A DNA stretch of 64,000 nucleotides from the NCBI GenBank assembly GCA_905221605.1, contig CAJNDS010002284.1, forward strand, positions 156,175-220,174. Direction: 5' to 3'. Below are positions 31,176-39,170 of this stretch, piece by piece (positions within the stretch are counted from its first letter, which is position 1; the number at the start of each line of letters is the position of its first letter). The position numbers and the translations under genes were made by a program. Under the pieces are notes generated by a model. It saw only the letters and a program-made list of their open reading frames with translations, was not told where the DNA came from and made no database searches. Source of the DNA: Symbiodinium natans (Eukaryota > Sar > Dinophyceae > Suessiales > Symbiodiniaceae).

Positions 31176-32444
31176 ATGGCACGCAATAAAACACAGATAC
31201 AATTTCACAGAAGGTCACGATATGAAGACATTTTGGAACTTGTCAATGATAATGAAGAAGCGTTGAAACCCTTCCCTAACAGAGATGCAGTATTTTACAA
31301 GGCTAGTAATAAAGGATCGTATTTTGACGGTAAAGATCATTTAGACAGATTGAAAGCAGAACAGAAAAGAATTAATGAACGGGTGGTAAGAGATCACATG
31401 TTAAGAGAGTATGCCACGGACAACGATCTTACTCATAGGGCGTTGTGGGACGCAGGAGCAGGAGCAACAGACACACCGGCACAACCAGAAATGTATAATA
31501 TCGGCACTCCCATAGAAGAATATGGCAATGACGAGTATTTTGACACAGAAGAAGGAGTTACACGGGCGGAATTAGAGGGAGTTATACAGAGGGCAGAAGA
31601 AACACGACAAGCAAACCAACAGGACATCGTTCAGGCACACCAGCAACAGGTAGAACGAGAACAACAGCAAGGAGACGGAATATTAAGAACATTAGGAAGA
31701 GGCTCAATGAGAGTAGGCAGAAATATTGCAGGTGGTTTAGTGTCAGGGCATGATCTAACTACATCCGTAATTGGAGGACTGGCAGAACCAGTTCTAAGTG
31801 GTATAGGCGATGCAGTCATGAGAAGGATTTTACCACAACCTCGCCCCTTGCTTGATCTAGAAGCACCCCGAACACCACCTAATAACCCGTGGGTGAGAAA
31901 CCCCAATCCAATAAATATTGCGCAACTACCGCCCTCTATTGTGTTACAACCTCATCAACCTAATGTGGGTGCAACTCAACAACCACTGCCTCCTGCAGTT
32001 CAGCAACCAGCATTACCAGCACCAACACCAAACGTTCAACAAGGTGGATCATCATCATCATCGTCAGGAAACTTTCAATTCCCACGAGGTTCTGCAAGAC
32101 AGCCTGAAGGTTCTGCAAGACAAGCAGATGAACAACCACCAAGAAGACCGCGAACCAGACTAACTAAAAAGACCAACCTAAAGGAAAGTGCCCGAGAAGA
32201 CACAGATACACCACGAGAAGAACTAAACATGAGACCTTTGATCATACCAAGTAAGATCGGAATACAAAAATTAAGAGAAACATTTGAGGAAGCAAACAAC
32301 AAAAACACAATAAACACCACGACGTATAGAAAATACCGAAGTATTTATAATAAATGGGTTTCATCTGCAGGTGTTCCTGCAGGGAAAAAACAAGCTTTAA
32401 AAGAACTACAAGCATTATACAGGGATACCGTTTTTAATAGATAA
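31176..32444 (+). CDS. Large viral protein of unknown function with amphipathic centre
   Basis: 422 residues. Residues 1-90 are charged and helical, and 90-170 acidic and Gln-rich. Around 170-215 is a Gly-rich amphipathic stretch, 'GRGSMRVGRNIAGGLVSGHD' followed by 'LTTSVIGGLAEPVLSGIGDA', the kind of segment that can insert in membranes. Residues ~220-340 are Pro/Gln/Ser-rich and disordered (with a Ser run from 'ggatcatcatcatcatcg'). The last ~60 residues form a compact basic helical domain ('NNKNTINTTTYRKYRSIYNK'). By layout it could be a minor virion or core protein. I recognise no family. Its stop codon lies in the first unit of a 20-bp tandem repeat. Confidence 0.7.
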   Translation: MARNKTQIQFHRRSRYEDILELVNDNEEALKPFPNRDAVFYKASNKGSYFDGKDHLDRLKAEQKRINERVVRDHMLREYATDNDLTHRALWDAGAGATDTPAQPEMYNIGTPIEEYGNDEYFDTEEGVTRAELEGVIQRAEETRQANQQDIVQAHQQQVEREQQQGDGILRTLGRGSMRVGRNIAGGLVSGHDLTTSVIGGLAEPVLSGIGDAVMRRILPQPRPLLDLEAPRTPPNNPWVRNPNPINIAQLPPSIVLQPHQPNVGATQQPLPPAVQQPALPAPTPNVQQGGSSSSSSGNFQFPRGSARQPEGSARQADEQPPRRPRTRLTKKTNLKESAREDTDTPREELNMRPLIIPSKIGIQKLRETFEEANNKNTINTTTYRKYRSIYNKWVSSAGVPAGKKQALKELQALYRDTVFNR

Positions 32445-32505
32445 AACCCGTTTTTAATGGATAAAACCCGTTTTTAATAGATAAAACCCGCTTTTAATAG
32501 ATAAA
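32427..32505 (+). repeat. Four tandem copies of a 20-bp unit between convergent genes
   Basis: The unit is acccgtttttaatagataaa, at 32427-32445 (19 bp, one C short), 32446-32465, 32466-32485 and 32486-32505. The first unit encodes the last residues and TAA of the upstream gene. It could help stop transcription, be a replication or packaging site, or be a slippage product. Confidence 0.85.
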
Positions 32506-32523
32506 CTCATGTCAAGCAATCCT

Positions 32524-32553
32524 AAATAAAAATCAAATGAATGGTTTTTATTT
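32524..32553. terminator. Hairpin at end of polymerase-helicase gene
   Basis: AAATAAAAATC pairs with GGTTTTTATTT (one mismatch) around a short loop, overlapping the stop of the 1319-residue gene. Confidence 0.5.
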
Positions 32554-35500
32554 AGCACTTGTGTTACATCCCCGACACCATGCCTCACAATTCTCTATAT
32601 GGTGAGCAGACAGATTGTCTAACCTTTGTGCAGTCATGTTGCTCGTTAGGTTTCCGTTCTTAATTTCAAACTCAAACCGACAACCACAATTACAGCATGT
32701 GTTAGTCAGCCGTTTCATAAACCACTCGTGGTTAACATACTTGTCAACATCTATAACTCTGTTGGCATTCTCATCTTGCATCTGGTAATTCTTGATCTTG
32801 GTTGATATGTATTTTGTTAAAGTTTCTTCGTTTAATTCGTTCTGGCTGGTTACACTTTTGAAGAACCTGACCTTGTTAAAGTCTGTGCTTCTTGTAAGGG
32901 CACACCATATCCATTCACGAGTTACTAGGTGTTTCTTCTCCCACTCATGGATTATGATCTGACCGTCTATGGATGCACCCTGTGCGGAGTGGCATGTGGT
33001 GCAGTAGTCATATCTGAAATGCTTATCTAATGTGTATATGTCAGTAGTGAACTTCTCCTTGGATTTTACATTCTCTAGTGTCAGTCTTGGTAGTGTCATA
33101 CTTATGATCCTATACCTGTAGTTCACATTAAACCGCTGGTTACCCAAATTTTTATACACTCTGCATATGAGTGTGTCACCCACTCCATACTTATCTGTTT
33201 TACCTAAATGCTTCCTGATATAATTAGACACATTCAGACATCTCATGTTGGTATAGGCGATGTTGTGTAATGCCTTTGTAACATCATCTGTCATTTTAAA
33301 GTATTTAGGCACGAACTCTTCTAATGGAATACGATGTATCCACATATCATCATACATACTGTCTAATATTTCTCTGTTTTTGTTTGCCTTTGGGTCGTCC
33401 TTGGGACCAAGTCGCTTACACACCTTAAGCAAAATGTTATACTTAAAAATCTGATCTATACATTCATCAGAGTATTCACCGGCATTCCTTGTATTAGTCA
33501 GATCATCACACACAGGTGGAAGTTGTTTCACATCACCTGCTCCTATGATAATTTTGTCTGGGTTGTTGTTCACAAACCCTCTTATGCAATTCAGGACGCG
33601 CAGTCCGTTCATGTAAATCTCATCAAAGACTATCACATTATACTGGCTGTGATCAAATTCAGGAAGCTTGTCTCCATCGCCCACAGGTATAGAGAAAAAC
33701 TTGTTTGTCGTTACAGCATCATCTGGTATGTTTTGTGATAGGTTGTTCTGTGGAACTACGAACAGGGTCTTGTAACCAAGTTTGCGAAAAAATTTGGCAA
33801 TATGTGACTTACCTCCTCCCGCATATTTAGATCGTATCATTAGAGGATTGTGTTTAACAATGTCTTCTGCAATCTGCTTGGTATCCCACTCATCTTCTAT
33901 GGACAAGGTATCGTTTTTGAACACGGGTATGGGCATTAAAGTGTTCACTTTTGCCTTGTGCTCGTCTCTCGGTTCTACTATATGTTTACCCTTTTCATGT
34001 CTCCACCCGCCGATATGATCATTGAATTGTAGAACCTTCTTTGCTAGACTGAGGTGGTCCTTCCTGATCGTAAATGCATCGGTTTTAACACTCCATACAT
34101 CTATGTGGTTAGCGATCAGTGCGCTATAATCTTCATGCATTTTGTGGTTATGGTGTTGTAAAAGAAGTTCCTTTATGTAAATGTATCCATTTCGTAGAGT
34201 GGCTCTGTCAGAGACGGTCAGGCAATAATACTTTTTGTCACTCTCCTTCTCTATATACTCACCCACATCATCGTTACCATTCTCTACCTCCTCATCATAA
34301 AACGATGATACCTTGTTGATTTTTCCACCTACTTGCTGTTGATAATACAACGCCTCCCGTAGACTGTCAAAGGCATAGCTTTTAGATACAGTGTTGGTGC
34401 TCTTCTCCAGTAAGCCAAAGTTCACATTAGCGATTAATTTCTTGATTTTTGTGTCCTCTGGGTATTTGTCAGAAATGTCCGTTTGCCATAATTCCTTTGT
34501 AATCTTTCTATAATCCACATTGTATACTCTAGAGGGTTGTTTGTAGTAGATGATCTCACATTGGTTGGCATACCCTGCTAGAAACCTGCCATATACTAGA
34601 TTGTAAGTCTTGTTGAAGAACATGGTCTGTTTGTTTGCTTTTACTAGGTATAACGTGAGTTCGTGTAGTTTCCTGTGATCGTCCTTCATGTAGTCATAAT
34701 GCTTCCACACATCAAACTGAGTGAAGACAGGGATTTCTTTAATTTTGTTAAAAGCATGTGTGAATGCCTTTCTAATATCAATTTCTACCGTGTGTTCTGG
34801 CATGTAAAACATCTTGTCATCTTTGTTTGTGTGTGGGTTGTATTGGAAGTAGTGTCTGTTTATCTCACCAACTGGGTTTATCGTTCTACATTCCTTAAAC
34901 AATTCCATGTCAATCTCATTGTAGTATGACTTATGTAGTGGATTAAACAAAGACTTATTAAATACATACATTGCTTTAGACATGTTGTTGTAGATCTGCT
35001 CAGTTCTCACTGATATAGTTCCGTCAATGGAGTTGTTTACTAGGTTCTGGGTCTTAACTTTGTATTTGATGACATTCTTTTGTATCCTGAATTTAAAATT
35101 AAGTTCCGATACTATACCTGCACTGAATTTAACTTGCGGTTCGTATCCTGCCTTTTTGCTTTCATAAAAGAGCTCGGAAAGGTCATGACCATCATATATC
35201 AATGTATACTCAGCATGTTCGGTATATTTCTTTATGTCGTTAAGGGACTGTATCATTTTACATTGAACGGGTTCGTCCTTCTCATTCAGGTGATAATCTG
35301 GTGAAGCCTTCACTGAAATCTCATACCCAGAGTTTCTTGGTAACATCTGCCTTAACACATTCAAATTATCGGTTACTGTGTATATGTGGTTGTTCTTCAC
35401 AATGGCATATAATGTTGGTATATGATGATCTCGTTTGGGCGGGTCATACTGAAAAATCAGTCTCTCAAAAGCATTGTATATTCTGACTTGGACCCTGTAG

Positions 35501-36507
35501 TGCTCAAACACTTTAACCATTTCCTTTATTGATGCACCTGATGTTTTAAAATCCTCTTCTGACTTACCTATCAGGGTCAACATGCTCTGTCTGGTTAGTC
35601 TGTTCTTTTCTCTGCGCTTTTCTCCCATAAGTGTGTCCATATAGTAATCGGTTATGGTGTTCAACCAACACTGGTTTTCTTGATAATGGTTTACTTTGAT
35701 TGCTTCCTTTAGTGTTTCGTATTCTGGGTTTAATGGAGTTTGTATGTATCTGTGGAACATGCTCACATGGGAGGTGTCAGTTAAATTCTCGTCCACTGGT
35801 ATAAAATCAGTGTCACCATCTACTTTGTCTCCATCCTTAACTTTGATGCACACTATGTAGGAATGGACGAAGCGAAGGGTTTCCTCCATATCTGGGTCAG
35901 ACATTATTGTCTTCAACAGTTTCTTGAAAACATACCTGTCTTTGGTCTCGTATTGAAACACACGTCTGCCCGATAAGTCTTCTATATAGTCTGTTGTTTG
36001 TATAGTTGCTCTCTTAGTCTCATACCAGATCGGGATTAGGGGTCTACCCTTGCTGTCTTTGAAGGATGCTTTGATGGTATCCTTGGGGAGTTTAAATTTG
36101 AAGAACATAAGGTCTACGGAATATGCATGTGTTGTTTTGGATTGTTCCGCTCTCACCCTCTTCTGTATTCGCTGAACTGCGGTCTTCTGTGTTAGTCGTC
36201 TGCGGATTTCTGTGAGTTTCTTGTCACGCTTTGCTGTTCGCATTCGTTCTCCTAGTGGTTTCTTTTCCTTGTGTTTTTCGTATACCTTGTTGTATTGGTC
36301 ACTTGCCTTTTGCATTTGTTGGTCTGTCTTGGCATTGATGAAGTTCCTTACTAGTTTGTCTGCTGTTGTGAACTGCGCTATTTTTCTGTCATCGTATAAG
36401 CCGATGACATTTTTGATTTTAGTTTTGGTTGCTTTGTTAAGTCTGCCTTGATAAAAATCATACACTGTCTCTAATGCTTTTACACCGCGTTTGATGGTCT
36501 TGCTCAT
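32548..36507 (-). CDS. Multidomain replication protein: OTU-like, PolB-like palm, SF1 helicase, HNH-like tail
   Basis: 1319 residues. 1-125: basic helical region. About 265-385: 'NHYQENQCWLNTITDYYMDT' (Cys280) and 'IVKNNHIYTVTDN' (His374), a Cys...His pattern like an OTU/papain-fold protease. About 570-815: polymerase B-like motifs, motif A 'VEIDIRKAFTHAF' (Asp577), motif B 'KKLIANVNFGLLEK' (Lys690, Asn696, Gly698), motif C 'VWSVKTDAFTI' (Asp810). About 885-1225: SF1 helicase of Pif1/RecD type, Walker A 'AGGGKS' (896-901), Walker B 'VIVFDEIYM' (Asp962-Glu963), 'GDVKQLPPV' (991-999), 'CHSAQGASIDG' (1172-1182), 'WCALTRS' (1201-1207). About 1271-1319: 'CCNCGC', 'TAQRLDNLSAHHIEN' and 'CRGCN', an HNH-like zinc module. 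The likely role is genome replication. A 3'-5' exonuclease domain is not evident. The motifs are visible; the OTU and HNH calls are by pattern. The frame is unbroken. Confidence 0.85.
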   Translation of the reverse strand: MSKTIKRGVKALETVYDFYQGRLNKATKTKIKNVIGLYDDRKIAQFTTADKLVRNFINAKTDQQMQKASDQYNKVYEKHKEKKPLGERMRTAKRDKKLTEIRRRLTQKTAVQRIQKRVRAEQSKTTHAYSVDLMFFKFKLPKDTIKASFKDSKGRPLIPIWYETKRATIQTTDYIEDLSGRRVFQYETKDRYVFKKLLKTIMSDPDMEETLRFVHSYIVCIKVKDGDKVDGDTDFIPVDENLTDTSHVSMFHRYIQTPLNPEYETLKEAIKVNHYQENQCWLNTITDYYMDTLMGEKRREKNRLTRQSMLTLIGKSEEDFKTSGASIKEMVKVFEHYRVQVRIYNAFERLIFQYDPPKRDHHIPTLYAIVKNNHIYTVTDNLNVLRQMLPRNSGYEISVKASPDYHLNEKDEPVQCKMIQSLNDIKKYTEHAEYTLIYDGHDLSELFYESKKAGYEPQVKFSAGIVSELNFKFRIQKNVIKYKVKTQNLVNNSIDGTISVRTEQIYNNMSKAMYVFNKSLFNPLHKSYYNEIDMELFKECRTINPVGEINRHYFQYNPHTNKDDKMFYMPEHTVEIDIRKAFTHAFNKIKEIPVFTQFDVWKHYDYMKDDHRKLHELTLYLVKANKQTMFFNKTYNLVYGRFLAGYANQCEIIYYKQPSRVYNVDYRKITKELWQTDISDKYPEDTKIKKLIANVNFGLLEKSTNTVSKSYAFDSLREALYYQQQVGGKINKVSSFYDEEVENGNDDVGEYIEKESDKKYYCLTVSDRATLRNGYIYIKELLLQHHNHKMHEDYSALIANHIDVWSVKTDAFTIRKDHLSLAKKVLQFNDHIGGWRHEKGKHIVEPRDEHKAKVNTLMPIPVFKNDTLSIEDEWDTKQIAEDIVKHNPLMIRSKYAGGGKSHIAKFFRKLGYKTLFVVPQNNLSQNIPDDAVTTNKFFSIPVGDGDKLPEFDHSQYNVIVFDEIYMNGLRVLNCIRGFVNNNPDKIIIGAGDVKQLPPVCDDLTNTRNAGEYSDECIDQIFKYNILLKVCKRLGPKDDPKANKNREILDSMYDDMWIHRIPLEEFVPKYFKMTDDVTKALHNIAYTNMRCLNVSNYIRKHLGKTDKYGVGDTLICRVYKNLGNQRFNVNYRYRIISMTLPRLTLENVKSKEKFTTDIYTLDKHFRYDYCTTCHSAQGASIDGQIIIHEWEKKHLVTREWIWCALTRSTDFNKVRFFKSVTSQNELNEETLTKYISTKIKNYQMQDENANRVIDVDKYVNHEWFMKRLTNTCCNCGCRFEFEIKNGNLTSNMTAQRLDNLSAHHIENCEAWCRGCNTSAK

Positions 36508-36518
36508 GTCAATATAAT

Positions 36519-36522
36519 TAGA
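36519..36522 (-). promoter_or_regulatory. TCTA motif before polymerase-helicase gene
   Basis: Minus-strand TCTA in 'tatagtctaattata', 11 nt before the ATG. Confidence 0.4.
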
Positions 36523-36599
36523 CTATAAAATAATTCTATATTTAAATGTTTTTCTGAAGATAAGTTTTTTAAACTAAATATTTTTTGGAAAATTCTGTT

Positions 36600-36630
36600 C
36601 AGAAAATTCACTTAAAGAAATATTATAATA
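36600..36630 (+). promoter_or_regulatory. Shared A/T-rich upstream word
   Basis: 'cacttaaagaaatattataa' lies 25-45 nt before the ATG at 36645. 'gcatttaaagaaatattgtc' lies at a similar place (38532-38551) before the gene at 38570. The shared core TTAAAGAAATATT suggests a second promoter element. Confidence 0.4.
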
Positions 36631-36644
36631 TATAGTATAGTAAT

Positions 36645-36956
36645 ATGTCTATGAAAACCCCAGAGGATATGACAATGGAAGAGATAAGAGAACAGTTGGC
36701 AATTTACAACCGACTGTATTACTACAAGCGAAGACAAGAGGAAGGATATATGCAGAAAAAACGCGATTCTGCCTTGAAGTGCATTCAAAAGAAGAAGTTA
36801 AAGCAATATCTACAAGACAACAATATCAATACCACAATAGAAGATTTAACCGAAGAGCAACTGGCAGAATTCAACAGCAGTCAGAATAAGAAAGGACCGA
36901 AGTATGACATGAATAATGTTAAAGTTGTGATGCTCATGAAAGCAGAAGAATGCTGA
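36645..36956 (+). CDS. Small charged viral protein
   Basis: 103 residues, largely helical and charged: 'TMEEIREQLAIYNRLYYYKR' at the N-terminus, Lys-rich middle ('CIQKKKLKQYLQDN'), then 'LTEEQLAEFNSSQNKKGP'. It lies 48 nt upstream of the integrase gene on the same strand, so the two may be co-transcribed. An integrase partner or small DNA-binding protein is conceivable. No family is recognised. A hairpin begins at its stop codon. Confidence 0.6.
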   Translation: MSMKTPEDMTMEEIREQLAIYNRLYYYKRRQEEGYMQKKRDSALKCIQKKKLKQYLQDNNINTTIEDLTEEQLAEFNSSQNKKGPKYDMNNVKVVMLMKAEEC

Positions 36957-36983
36957 TTTAATTTTAGAAATAAGATTAAATCA
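36954..36983. terminator. Hairpin starting at a stop codon
   Basis: TGATTTAAT (36954-36962, including the TGA) pairs perfectly with ATTAAATCA (36975-36983). It lies directly ahead of the integrase gene. Confidence 0.6.
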
Positions 36984-37003
36984 ATATTTTGTATTGTAGT
37001 TAT

Positions 37004-37912
37004 ATGAGTAAACAAGAAATAATTAATGATGTGTATTACGATCGCGCGGGATATGGGAGCAGACAGAGGACCTTAAAGGAAGCACGGGACAAAGATAAAA
37101 GCATAACTATTGACGATGTCAATGAGTTTTTCAAGAAGAACGTGGAGGCAAAAAGAAAACCTGTGGGACAGAACAGTTTTATAGCACCACATTCGGCATA
37201 CGAGTATCAAATGGACTTGTTTTTTATAAATGATCTGGAAGATCAAAAGTTTAAGGTTGGTATGATCATGATAGATGTCTTTGATAAGTTTATGCATGTC
37301 GTAGCAATAAAAGGCAAAAAAGAAGAGGATTTAGCGAGTGGTATGATTGAGTGTTTGCATAAGATGGGGAAAAAACCTAAAATACTCTATACGGATGATG
37401 AAGGCGCTCTGTCTAAAGAAGCTATTCAAACATATTTAAAGGAACAGAAGATAGAGCACCATAGGACAAGGGCTCACGCAAATTTCAGTGAGAGGGCGAT
37501 CAGAACTTTCAAGGACATGTTATATAAACGAGTTGAGGCTGACGAGAAAAAAGGGAAAAGTAATATTCAATGGGCTGATTATATTCACGAGATATTGCTG
37601 ACATATAACAACCAGATGATACATTCCGCTACAAAATTCACGCCGAAAGAGGCGCGGAAACCGAGTAACGAATTAAGCGTCAGGTTGAATATTGCCAGTA
37701 GTGGTAAACGTAATAGGATATATCCGGATATTAACAAGGGTGACGAAGTCAAGATATTTAGGAAGCGAAAACCGAATGAGAAGGAAAGGGTAGGAAATTT
37801 CAGTAAAGGTGTGTATACAATAGAAAGAATTGAAAAGAAATTAAGTCAAAGTTATTATTATGTAGAAGGGCAAACAAGACCATATTTACGTTTTGAGTTG
37901 CTAAAGGTATAA
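37004..37912 (+). CDS. Retroviral-type (rve, DDE) integrase
   Basis: 302 residues from the ATG at 37004; the open frame extends 15 nt further upstream but only from a non-ATG codon. The N-terminal 'YYDRAGYGSRQRTLKEARDK' and the following helices match the N-terminal domain of Polinton integrases. The catalytic core has Asp71 in 'YEYQMDLFF', Asp131 in 'ILYTDDEG' and Glu163 in 'NFSERAIRTFK'. The C-terminal SH3/chromo-like part reads 'NKGDEVKIFRKRK' and 'GVYTIERIEKK'. It would insert the linear element into host DNA and create short target duplications. All three catalytic residues are present. The integrase is what distinguishes Polintons and mavirus-type virophages from integrase-less relatives. 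Confidence 0.92.
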   Translation: MSKQEIINDVYYDRAGYGSRQRTLKEARDKDKSITIDDVNEFFKKNVEAKRKPVGQNSFIAPHSAYEYQMDLFFINDLEDQKFKVGMIMIDVFDKFMHVVAIKGKKEEDLASGMIECLHKMGKKPKILYTDDEGALSKEAIQTYLKEQKIEHHRTRAHANFSERAIRTFKDMLYKRVEADEKKGKSNIQWADYIHEILLTYNNQMIHSATKFTPKEARKPSNELSVRLNIASSGKRNRIYPDINKGDEVKIFRKRKPNEKERVGNFSKGVYTIERIEKKLSQSYYYVEGQTRPYLRFELLKV

Positions 37913-37956
37913 AAAGGTAATTAAGGATAAAAGAGTATATATTACTATATTTAGCA

Positions 37957-38502
37957 ATGCCAGATTATACAAAAGGGAAAATTTACAAAATATGGGATGA
38001 CAACTACGCAAAATGCTATATTGGAAGCACTGTGGAAGACCTTTCCAAGCGGATGACCAAGCATAGGGACAAGTATAAGCAGTATCTTCAAAAACGAACA
38101 TTTAACAACACAGTATTTAAACTGTTTGAAGAATTCGGAATAGAAAACTGCAAAATTGAGTTATTGGAGTTGTATCCATGCAGTGGTAAATCAGAACTAG
38201 AAGCACGGGAAGGGCATCACATCCGGAATGAGGAATGTGTAAACAGAAAAGTCATGGGAAGAAGCAAGAAAGAACACTATAGGGATAATTATGAAACCAT
38301 ACGAGCGCAGAGGAAAGAATACAGGGACAGAACAAAAGATCACAAACATGAAGCGGACAAAATGTATAGAGAAGAGAACAAACAAACTATAGCTGAACAT
38401 CTCAAGGAAAAACGACTATGCGAATGTGGTTGTTACATATCCGTTAGAAATATGGCTTCTCATACGAAGTCACCCAAACACTTGCAGTTATTAGAAGTTT
38501 AA
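37957..38502 (+). CDS. GIY-YIG endonuclease (copy 2) with Cys/His tail
   Basis: 181 residues. The core (residues 7-100) is intact: 'GKIYK', 'CYIGST' (Tyr21-Ile-Gly), Arg32, Glu85 in 'EAREGHHIR' and Asn96 in 'CVNRK'. The charged linker is followed by 'LCECGCYISVRNMASHTKSP' and 'KHLQ', a C-x-C...H...H zinc finger that copy 1 has lost. Both proteins begin MPDY..GKIYK and align throughout the core, so they are paralogues. It lies directly after the integrase gene, suggesting a role in the integration/replication half of the element. Confidence 0.9.
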   Translation: MPDYTKGKIYKIWDDNYAKCYIGSTVEDLSKRMTKHRDKYKQYLQKRTFNNTVFKLFEEFGIENCKIELLELYPCSGKSELEAREGHHIRNEECVNRKVMGRSKKEHYRDNYETIRAQRKEYRDRTKDHKHEADKMYREENKQTIAEHLKEKRLCECGCYISVRNMASHTKSPKHLQLLEV

Positions 38503-38549
38503 TATTCTTTAGAATTAATTTCTTAAGAAAAGCATTTAAAGAAATATTG

Positions 38550-38553
38550 TCTA
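38550..38553 (+). promoter_or_regulatory. TCTA motif before the last viral gene
   Basis: TCTA in 'atattgtctatatatg', 16 nt before the first ATG at 38570. Confidence 0.35.
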
Positions 38554-38569
38554 TATATGTTAGAATATA

Positions 38570-39169
38570 ATGATGAAAATATTTCGTTTTGATTTTGAAT
38601 GTGGAGTATGCAAAGAACACAGAAACAGAAAGCGAGAGGTGCTGACGTGCATATTTGATGAAAATATAACTGATAATATTACCTCTTATCTTTCCTGTCA
38701 TTGTTGTTCAGAAATACTAGAGTATGAGAAGATTTATAACCAAGATAAATATAACAAATTATGTAAGGCTGAAAAACAGATACATTGTATCTTTAACTTT
38801 GTTGATAAATCATACCAAAAGTTAGAGAACAAGAAAAAGAAAGAGTATTTTAAGAGAGTAATAGAACGTTCGGTTTTGTATAATCACGCAACCAAATTAC
38901 TAATGAAGAAGTTTATAAATGATACAGGTTCGGTTCATATGTTTGACAGTTATAAAAGAAACTTTATTCTGAATACAATGGGATATTTTAGTTTCCAGTA
39001 TACAGAGAGAATGAAGGAAACGGTAACATACAGAACATGCTACGAAGGTTATGTTATAGATGTTTTGAAAGCCATACTTATGGCATACATGGAATATCAG
39101 ATAAACTTACGGAGAAAACATTTTGACTTTCATACAATATGGGATTATATAGCAGATCAAAAACTGTGA
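38570..39169 (+). CDS. Rightmost viral gene, Cys-rich protein of unknown function
   Basis: 199 residues (198 if the second Met is used). The N-terminus has 'CGVCKEH' near residue 11 and 'SCHCCSE' near 43, two Cys pairs with a Cys between them, fitting a zinc-binding module. The remainder is helical with many Lys, Tyr and Phe ('YFKRVIERSVLYNHATKLLM'). A hydrophobic helix 'YVIDVLKAILMAYMEYQINL' lies near the C-terminus. No family is recognised. It is preceded by both the TTAAAGAAATATT word and TCTA, and is followed immediately by a hairpin, so it appears to be a normally regulated viral gene. Confidence 0.7.
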   Translation: MMKIFRFDFECGVCKEHRNRKREVLTCIFDENITDNITSYLSCHCCSEILEYEKIYNQDKYNKLCKAEKQIHCIFNFVDKSYQKLENKKKKEYFKRVIERSVLYNHATKLLMKKFINDTGSVHMFDSYKRNFILNTMGYFSFQYTERMKETVTYRTCYEGYVIDVLKAILMAYMEYQINLRRKHFDFHTIWDYIADQKL

Positions 39170-39170
39170 T

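Noticed and set aside
36989-37003. Integrase start five codons upstream of the ATG at 37004
   Set aside because: The upstream extension begins at a TTG-type codon. The in-frame ATG at 37004 opens directly into conserved-looking sequence.
22109-39169. Mimivirus-type early promoter AAAATTGA upstream of viral genes
   Set aside because: I found the core only inside coding sequence (for example near 38155), not at a consistent distance from starts.
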